A stretch of DNA of 64,000 nucleotides from JBHEBG01 sp046557915 (GTDB taxonomy: Bacteria; Bacteroidota; Bacteroidia; Flavobacteriales; Flavobacteriaceae), in NCBI RefSeq assembly GCF_046557915.1, contig NZ_JBHEBG010000001.1, positions 1,674,001 through 1,738,000 of the forward strand. The letters run 5' to 3'. This document shows, piece by piece, positions 8,363-13,835 of the stretch. Each line of letters starts with the position of its first letter. Positions within the stretch are counted from its first letter, which is position 1. A program made the position numbers and the translations under genes. Under the pieces are notes generated by a model. That model was not told the DNA's origin. It made no database searches and worked only from the letters and a program-made list of their open reading frames with translations.

Positions 8363-8490
8363 ACAACGGTTTGCCTAAGGTTCGTTGCTGTGATTCGTCC
8401 GAAGGACAATCTAGCCGAACCTAAAGTTAGCTTTTTGCGCGTGATTTCCATTTAGGAAATCCGCAAGCAATGAATTTTAGGCTTTGTTAG
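8363..8490 (-). repeat. attC-like cassette site 9
   Basis: 128-bp hairpin whose bases 8367-8488 appear identical to 4799-4920 in site 5, while the cores outside that block differ (ACAAC and GTTAG here; CCAAC and GTTGC at site 5). This is the pattern expected if the conserved body is copied or exchanged and the outer bases belong to the cassettes. Confidence 0.65.
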
Positions 8491-8496
8491 CCACAG

Positions 8497-8892
8497 TTAT
8501 TTTTTCTCCGTTAAGTACTTATTTAGTTCTTTGATGTGCTCGTTTTTATCAAAAAAGTATTTGAGAATATAGTGCACAGCACTCTCTTCATCGATAAATT
8601 CTTTTAGAAAATCTCCTGGGCCAGGCTTTGGAGCAAATTCCGAACAATCAACCCGCCATTTACCCGACTCAAAAAGTAGAGCAAGAATTGGTAAATCCGT
8701 TTCCGTTATTATTCTATTGCCACTATCATCATATTCCACAAGATTACGTGTCCCATAATTATTCAACCTATTCCCAACTATTCCGATTGGCTTTGAAACT
8801 CCGCACACGAACTTACCATTTGAATCAGGAGCTGAACAAGAAAGGTTAAGCCCCTTGGAAAGCAGGATTTTTTTCGATGAGCTTTTTAACAT
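8497..8892 (-). CDS. small hypothetical protein
   Basis: 131 residues, no clear signal peptide. The C-terminal 40 residues look helical and charged (FIDEESAVHYILKYFFDKNEHIKEL). No family recognised. It is a single-gene cassette: GTTAGCCACAGTTAT after the stop pairs with ATAATTGCGGCTAAC before the start with two mismatches. The ATG at 8892 is 27 bp from the boundary, leaving no room for a promoter outside the hairpin. Confidence 0.55.
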   Translation of the reverse strand: MLKSSSKKILLSKGLNLSCSAPDSNGKFVCGVSKPIGIVGNRLNNYGTRNLVEYDDSGNRIITETDLPILALLFESGKWRVDCSEFAPKPGPGDFLKEFIDEESAVHYILKYFFDKNEHIKELNKYLTEKK

Positions 8893-8913
8893 CTAAGATT
8901 TTTCATAATTGCG

Positions 8914-9106
8914 GCTAACGGTTGGGCTAAGCGTAGTGCGGAAGTAAGGAAACTTTTCGTTTCCGTCTGCGCACGAAGCTAAAGCTTATTGCTTTGATTT
9001 ATTTTTTCTATTCTAAAGCTAAATCCATAAGATTTTGCGACATTATAAATATACACAGACCTTTTGACTAAGCCCTAGAGTCCGCATTACGTTTGGGTTT
9101 TGTTGT
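8914..9106 (-). repeat. attC-like cassette site 10 (long type)
   Basis: 193 bp. The left arm GGGCTAAGCGTAGTGCGGA pairs with the right arm TCCGCATTACGTTTGGGTT. The inner hairpin GGAAACTTTTCGTTTCC is shared word for word with site 7, and an AAATCC..AGATTTTGCG block is shared in form with sites 2 and 7. Confidence 0.62.
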
Positions 9107-9116
9107 AAACAGTTTT

Positions 9117-9491
9117 TTACTCAAAGTAGTTTTTAAGCATAAACTCTGCAGAAGCATATTTCCCTTTTATATTCCTTATTACGTCTAAAGCTTCAGCTTG
9201 CTTTTTTTGTTCTAAAGAGTAAGCACCAAAGAGTCCACCAAAAAAATACAGCAAACTTTCTAAAAATCCATCTGCGTTTTCACTTTCCGCATCCAAATCC
9301 AGAATTGGTATTTCGTTCACGTATTTTAAGATAAAGTCATCTTTTATATTCGTGGTGAGATAAGTTCTCAATTCATATGAATATTTTGCAAAGTCTTCGA
9401 TTTCGGTTAAGTCCGCCTGACCTTTAATAAGTCTATCGGCTTGGACTTGAATATCCGTAATCTGTCTCAATATGTTTCTTGGTTCAGTCAA
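9117..9491 (-). CDS. small hypothetical protein
   Basis: 124 residues, mostly predicted helix, acidic, no signal peptide, with one moderately hydrophobic stretch (LLYFFGGLFGAYSL, about 82-95). No family recognised. It is a single-gene cassette with the best-preserved ends in the array: GTTGTAAACAGTTTT after the stop against AAAATTGTTTACAAC at the start side, one mismatch in 15. The start codon lies only 13 bp inside the boundary, so part of the complementary end overlaps the translation-initiation region. Confidence 0.55.
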   Translation of the reverse strand: MTEPRNILRQITDIQVQADRLIKGQADLTEIEDFAKYSYELRTYLTTNIKDDFILKYVNEIPILDLDAESENADGFLESLLYFFGGLFGAYSLEQKKQAEALDVIRNIKGKYASAEFMLKNYFE

Positions 9492-9499
9492 AATTGTTT

Positions 9500-9627
9500 A
9501 CAACGTTATCGGCTATGATTTCGTAGCGGGAAATCCGTTAGGATTTTTCAGTCTAGAAATCGGGCCACATAAAAGTAGGTATTTTCAAGATATAAGTAGG
9601 GGAACTATGAATTATAGCCTTTGTTGT
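9500..9627 (-). repeat. attC-like cassette site 11
   Basis: 128 bp. The left arm CGGCTATGATTTCGTAGCG pairs with the right arm CTATGAATTATAGCCTTTG. The left core is ACAACGTTATC instead of AACGGT. An inner GGAAATCC..GGATTTTTC stem is weak. Confidence 0.58.
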
Positions 9628-9633
9628 AGCTAG

Positions 9634-11130
9634 TTATTCTTTAATCTCTAAATCTTTTCTTTCTATGGCTTGACCTCCAATAACAATTTTTTCTATAGCA
9701 TCATATGCTTCAATATCCTTTAATGGGTTTTTAGTCATCATAATTATATTAGCTTTTTTCCCAATAGCCAATGAGCCGAGTAAAGAATCTAATTGAAAAG
9801 CTTTGGCATTATTTATAGTAGCAGATGAAAGTATTTTATGTAAAGGAACTCCTGCTTCTTTCATTAATTTAAGTTCCCAATACCCATTGTGACCAGGTTG
9901 ATTACCATACGTTGGGGCAGATGGAGTATCTGAGCCAAATAGAAGTAGACCATTATTATCAGAAAGATATTTTAAAACTAGCATGGCCTGGGCCTGTACA
10001 TTACCATAAATTGTATGAGTTTCTTCTACAGTTTGTTCACTGAAAATTTCTTTGGCAAACCATTGCGCTTCTTCTGTTTTATACCATTCAAGTAAATTTT
10101 CAGGAACTATTTTTTTTAAGGCAGGCTGATTGAGAAATTCATTATCAACTAAAGCTTCCTCTCCTTCAATAACAGTTAATGTGGGCGTATAGCCCATTCG
10201 TTTTTGAATTTGTAAATCCAACATTTTTTTTATTTCCAATGGAAGAGAGTCCTTTGGTACATCTTTATACTTTCCCCAATTCCATAGTCCATGTGATAAA
10301 ATATCTACTCCTATGTCTGTCAAAAACGAATGCGCTTCAAGTGAATTGGCATGAACAGTTAAGACAAGCCCGTTTGAATGTGCTTCGTTAAGCAATTCCT
10401 TCATAATACCTCTGGTTGGCACGGGTAAATTAGACAAGCGTCCAAAACCTGGTTCGTAATAAGATTTTACGGCAATAGCTCCAGAATTTTTAATGCGCTT
10501 AACAACAGCTTTAGGGGTATGGTTTGCGGGGTCATACTTATCGGGTATATTTTCTGCCTCACTTTCCATATATATGAAATTTGGCTCAGAGTCAAACCGA
10601 TATTCTTTAGGGGTGAAATTCATTGGGTAGCCATTTGCAACCGCAGCTCCTGAATATCCAATATGATATAAATCGGGTTTTAGTGGTTGCATGTTAAAAG
10701 ATGCAATTCGTTCTTCTGATATACCTCCAAGGTTAATGAGCGTAGTAAAACCATAGTATAAATAGCTTCTAGGCATTTGATTGTTAAATTCTTTGGCTAG
10801 TTCAGGGTACTTTTCCATATGGTGAGGAAGCATTCCTTGTACTCCAGGAATAACATGAACATGACTATCGATTAACCCTGGAATTATGAATTTTCCAGTT
10901 CCATCGATCTGTTCAAATGTTCCGCTTATACTTGGCTCATTCTTGTCTATATAAACGATTTTATCTTTTTCGACCACCAAATGACCGATATATGGGGTAT
11001 AATTTCCATCTTCGGTTGAGATTAAGGTAATGTTCGATATGTGAAGTCCTTGAGTAAGGTTTAATTGTTCTTTATTTTCTTGACAAGAGAATAAAACTAG
11101 GGCAAGGAGAATGGTTAAGCCTTTTTTCAT
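9634..11130 (-). CDS. amidohydrolase-family lipoprotein
   Basis: 498 residues. A lipoprotein signal ends at Cys16 (LFSC). It is an amidohydrolase-superfamily metalloenzyme of the imidazolonepropionase/prolidase-like type: an N-terminal beta-sandwich, then HVH at 90-92, Lys222 (AVKSYY), His260 (LTVHANS), His280 (ILSHG) and Asp401 (FGSDTPSAP), i.e. the metal and catalytic set of a TIM barrel, and a C-terminal IGKKANIIMMTKNPL segment closing the sandwich. The substrate may be a peptide or cyclic amide. It is the longest leader but one in the array (103 bp). Cassette ends GTTGTAGCTAGTT and AATTGGCTACAAC are complementary with one mismatch. Confidence 0.85.
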   Translation of the reverse strand: MKKGLTILLALVLFSCQENKEQLNLTQGLHISNITLISTEDGNYTPYIGHLVVEKDKIVYIDKNEPSISGTFEQIDGTGKFIIPGLIDSHVHVIPGVQGMLPHHMEKYPELAKEFNNQMPRSYLYYGFTTLINLGGISEERIASFNMQPLKPDLYHIGYSGAAVANGYPMNFTPKEYRFDSEPNFIYMESEAENIPDKYDPANHTPKAVVKRIKNSGAIAVKSYYEPGFGRLSNLPVPTRGIMKELLNEAHSNGLVLTVHANSLEAHSFLTDIGVDILSHGLWNWGKYKDVPKDSLPLEIKKMLDLQIQKRMGYTPTLTVIEGEEALVDNEFLNQPALKKIVPENLLEWYKTEEAQWFAKEIFSEQTVEETHTIYGNVQAQAMLVLKYLSDNNGLLLFGSDTPSAPTYGNQPGHNGYWELKLMKEAGVPLHKILSSATINNAKAFQLDSLLGSLAIGKKANIIMMTKNPLKDIEAYDAIEKIVIGGQAIERKDLEIKE

Positions 11131-11228
11131 TTTTTGAAATTTATTTATTTACATAAATAACACGAATGAAAGAAATTTTTGTTACGGCTATTTGATTTTT
11201 TAGATTAGTTGTTAGTTTTTAATTGGCT

Positions 11229-11353
11229 ACAACGGTTTGTGTATGGTTAGTTACGGAAAATCGGTTAGGATTTTCCGACGTTGAGCTAAGTTAATTAATT
11301 CAAGTGAATTCCTGCGAAGGAATTCCGCAGTAATTAATTATACACGTTGTTAG
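11229..11353 (-). repeat. attC-like cassette site 12
   Basis: 125-bp hairpin. ACAACGGTTTGTGTATGGTT pairs with AATTAATTATACACGTT. Inner stems GGAAAATC..GATTTTCC and GAATTCC..GGAATTCC. Its right half resembles site 6; this is the last complete site on the right. Confidence 0.62.
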
Positions 11354-11364
11354 GGTTAGTGCTT

Positions 11365-13134
11365 TTATTTTAATTCATCTTTGGCTTCCTTAATATTTAT
11401 TCTTGCATTATAACCATGTTTTTCAAGTAGATAAAGTAAATTTCCTCCATTTATTAGAGTAATTGGCTTATCCTTTGCAAATTTGAATGAGTCAGAACCA
11501 TAATCAGAAGTCGTTACTAATATTCCTTTTGTCGCTCCCTCATTCATTACTGTTCCATATAAGTCTCTAACAGCTGAAACTCCTACTATATTCGTATAAC
11601 GTTTAGCTTGAATTACTATTTTTCCTCCACGAATTGGGTCAGGGTCGAATGCAATTGCGTCTACACCTCCATCTCTACTTGACTGTGTAACTTTTACTTC
11701 TCCACCGTTTATACTAAATTCTTTCTCAAAAATTTCTCTTATTAAGTGTTCAAAGTCTTCCCAGTGCATTGATGCCAAATTTGTGGAAGAGTCTATTCCG
11801 ATTTCTTGAGATGACACAAACCTTCTGTCATCATTCGCTATTGTGATGATAGGTTTTATAGGCGTTTGGTTACTGATTTTATTTGCAGAAATTCCTTTAA
11901 GACTTTTAAAGCACTCTTTAGGGTCAACTTCTGAAAAATTAATTTTACTAAATTCACTCTTATCGCAAACTACAGAAAGAACACATGCTTTATTATAAAG
12001 TCCGGTAGCCTTGTTAATAGCATTTGTCCAACCATTGAAAACAATCGTTTTAATGACATTTATCAAGTCATTTTCGAATGAAATACTTATTAAGTCAAGT
12101 ACAAGTCTATAAATAATATCATTATATAACTTGTCAAGTTCTCTATCTGAAAATTTAATTTCTTTGTATTCGTTTCGTGTTTTTATGTACCGAAATTCTT
12201 TTGTTTCAGGAAACTGCTCTATTGTAGGAAGAAGGTATTCTATAATAAGAATTTTATTCTCCTTGTTATAATCAGTAGTTATTGATTTGTGAAAATTTGG
12301 GTCATAGATTATTTTTTCAAGTATTTGAAGATGAAATTCAGCAATTGAACTTTCGTTTCTTTCATTATATTTTGCTTTTAACAAATCAACTTTGTCATTT
12401 TTTTGTTTCTGTTTTTCCTTGAACTTTTCAAGCTCTAAAGTCCATAGTTTGCCTTTTTGCTTATATTTCTCTTTGAACTCATGTATTTTATTTTTCGTGG
12501 AATTTAGATTTGAAGTGTAAATAGATTTTAAGCTCTCATTAAGTTCCTTTTTCTTCTGTTCAATTTCTGTTGACAGTTTGTCTTTATTTTCTGTATTTTG
12601 TTTTAGTTCAAAGTATTCAGGTTTATTGATTTCATCGACTAACCTTATTTTTTCTTCGAAACGTTGATTAAGATTTATAACCTTAAATTCACCTTGGTCA
12701 TAAAATAAATCCCAAATTTCGTTTAGACTTAAAGTCTTTACTTTAAGAATATTTTGAAGTTTTGAAATAGCTCTTATTGGGTCATAAGAATCATTGTAAG
12801 TGTTTTGTTTATTTTCTAATGCGATTATATCATTCTCAATTTTCTGAAGTGACTGAAATATTCTCTCTTTTTTGTTCTCAATTCTGCTTTTTTCTTGTTC
12901 ATATTTTTCATTGAGACCTTTTAAAATTGCATTATGAATATTACGTTTTTTCTGTTTTTTTGAGTCTTGATGTTCTATGAATTTAACAACAGCAAAAATT
13001 ACAAGAGCAATTCCAACGATTACTCCGATAACAACAATATTATCCATGATAAATTCGAAGACTTTTGCAATGATAAATACTACAAAACCCACTATAATTA
13101 GTAGTCCAGTTGCTTTATCATTTCTTCTTGCCAT
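11365..13134 (-). CDS. membrane-anchored Mrr-type restriction endonuclease
   Basis: 589 residues: two N-terminal membrane helices (about 9-48), a long Lys/Glu-rich coiled coil (about 65-270), a middle region, and a C-terminal Mrr_cat nuclease domain (about 455-575). The nuclease signature is HWEDFEHLIREIF, then DGGVDAIA with Asp492 and QAK with Gln509-Lys511, followed by a 'GILVTTSDYG' strand. Mrr-type nucleases cut modified or foreign DNA, so this is a likely phage-defence cargo gene; the membrane tether and coiled coil may act as sensor. Cassette ends GTTAGGGTTAGTGCT and AGCATTAACCCTAAC are complementary with one mismatch. Confidence 0.82.
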   Translation of the reverse strand: MARRNDKATGLLIIVGFVVFIIAKVFEFIMDNIVVIGVIVGIALVIFAVVKFIEHQDSKKQKKRNIHNAILKGLNEKYEQEKSRIENKKERIFQSLQKIENDIIALENKQNTYNDSYDPIRAISKLQNILKVKTLSLNEIWDLFYDQGEFKVINLNQRFEEKIRLVDEINKPEYFELKQNTENKDKLSTEIEQKKKELNESLKSIYTSNLNSTKNKIHEFKEKYKQKGKLWTLELEKFKEKQKQKNDKVDLLKAKYNERNESSIAEFHLQILEKIIYDPNFHKSITTDYNKENKILIIEYLLPTIEQFPETKEFRYIKTRNEYKEIKFSDRELDKLYNDIIYRLVLDLISISFENDLINVIKTIVFNGWTNAINKATGLYNKACVLSVVCDKSEFSKINFSEVDPKECFKSLKGISANKISNQTPIKPIITIANDDRRFVSSQEIGIDSSTNLASMHWEDFEHLIREIFEKEFSINGGEVKVTQSSRDGGVDAIAFDPDPIRGGKIVIQAKRYTNIVGVSAVRDLYGTVMNEGATKGILVTTSDYGSDSFKFAKDKPITLINGGNLLYLLEKHGYNARINIKEAKDELK

Positions 13135-13164
13135 ATTCTAATCTTTGAATTGTCGTTTATTTTT

Positions 13165-13180
13165 CAGCATTAACCCTAAC
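13165..13180 (-). other. right boundary of the cassette array
   Basis: AGCATTAACCCTAAC matches the opposite end of the Mrr cassette but is not followed by AACGGT or a hairpin. This half-core marks where the array stops. No attI-like site or integrase can be seen to its right; the next feature is a tRNA terminator. Confidence 0.55.
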
Positions 13181-13304
13181 AAATTGGATATAGTTATTAA
13201 CTATATTTCTCTTATAAGAACTAAGATAATAAATCCTTTATGCCTTTGAACGCTCTATGGACAATAGGGGTTTACGTTTCTCTTGCTTTTACCCAATAAA
13301 AAAC

Positions 13305-13343
13305 AAAAAACCCTTGAAAATCAAAAGATTAACAAGGGTTTTT
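13305..13343 (-). terminator. tRNA operon terminator
   Basis: CCCTTG..CAAGGG stem flanked by A-runs and T-runs. Read on the minus strand it follows tRNA-Leu directly and ends in a U-rich tail. Confidence 0.75.
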
Positions 13344-13344
13344 G

Positions 13345-13428
13345 TACTCGAGATGGGACTTGAACCCATACGGACTAATGTCCATTGGATTTTAAGTCCA
13401 ACGTGTCTACCAATTCCACCACTCGAGC
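13345..13428 (-). tRNA. tRNA-Leu (anticodon TAA)
   Basis: 84 nt on the minus strand, starting GCTCGAGTGGTGGAATTGG and ending in CTCGAGTA. The anticodon arm TTGGACTTAAAATCCAA gives anticodon TAA. A short variable arm and the T-arm GGGTTCAAGTCCC are present. CCA is not encoded. It lies 37 bp downstream of tRNA-Gly and is probably co-transcribed with it. Confidence 0.95.
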
Positions 13429-13465
13429 CTAACTGCCCTAAAATGGCAGCACGTGGATAATTATG

Positions 13466-13538
13466 AGCGAAAAACGGGATTCGAACCCGCGACCTCCACC
13501 TTGGCAAGGTGGCGCTCTACCAACTGAGCTATTTTCGC
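13466..13538 (-). tRNA. tRNA-Gly (anticodon GCC)
   Basis: 73 nt on the minus strand with acceptor stem GCGAAAA/TTTTCGC, anticodon arm CACCTTGCCAAGGTG (GCC) and T-arm CGGGTTCGAATCCCG. CCA is not encoded. Its first 14 nt and 5' flank are duplicated upstream (13539-13712). Confidence 0.95.
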
Positions 13539-13712
13539 ATCTTTTTTCAATATGTAGAGAACCGTAAGGTCCTCTAAGGAACGTCGCTCTACCTCCCGAT
13601 AACTATCGGGATGAGCTATTTTCGCATCTTTTTTCAATATGTAGAGAACCGCAAAGTCCTCCAAGGAACGTCGCTCTACCTCCCGATAACTATCGGGATG
13701 AGCTATTTTCGC
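13539..13712 (-). repeat. two 87-bp tandem units derived from tRNA-Gly
   Basis: On the minus strand each unit starts with the first 14 nt of tRNA-Gly (GCGAAAATAGCTCA), continues with the palindrome TCCCGATAGTTATCGGGA, then GGTAGAGCG as in the tRNA D-arm, an anticodon-arm-like GTTCCTTGGAGGAC, and the tRNA 5' flank CTCTACATATTGAAAAAAGAT. The T-arm and acceptor 3' strand are missing, so these are not functional tRNAs. The two units (13539-13625 and 13626-13712) differ at a handful of positions. Confidence 0.8.
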
Positions 13713-13835
13713 GTAACTGTAAGAACGTTGCATCTTTACCAGATGCGGATGCAAATTTAATACAATTCTAGAAAAGGCAAAGAAAATTTTCACCAAAAGG
13801 AACAAAACTTCTACGGTTTGGGAAACCTGGCAACT

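Noticed and set aside
905..13180. CRISPR array
   Set aside because: The repeats are 125-195 bp imperfect hairpins spaced by genes of variable length, not short direct repeats with uniform spacers, and no cas genes are present.
1..13180. Integron integrase or transposase inside the array
   Set aside because: No tyrosine-recombinase motif (R..HxxR..Y) or DDE/HUH transposase could be found in any ORF of the window.
13461..13805. Minus-strand ORF with a twice-repeated peptide (IAHPDSYREVERRSLEDL)
   Set aside because: It is the translation of the 87-bp tRNA-Gly-derived tandem repeat and part of tRNA-Gly; not a real protein.
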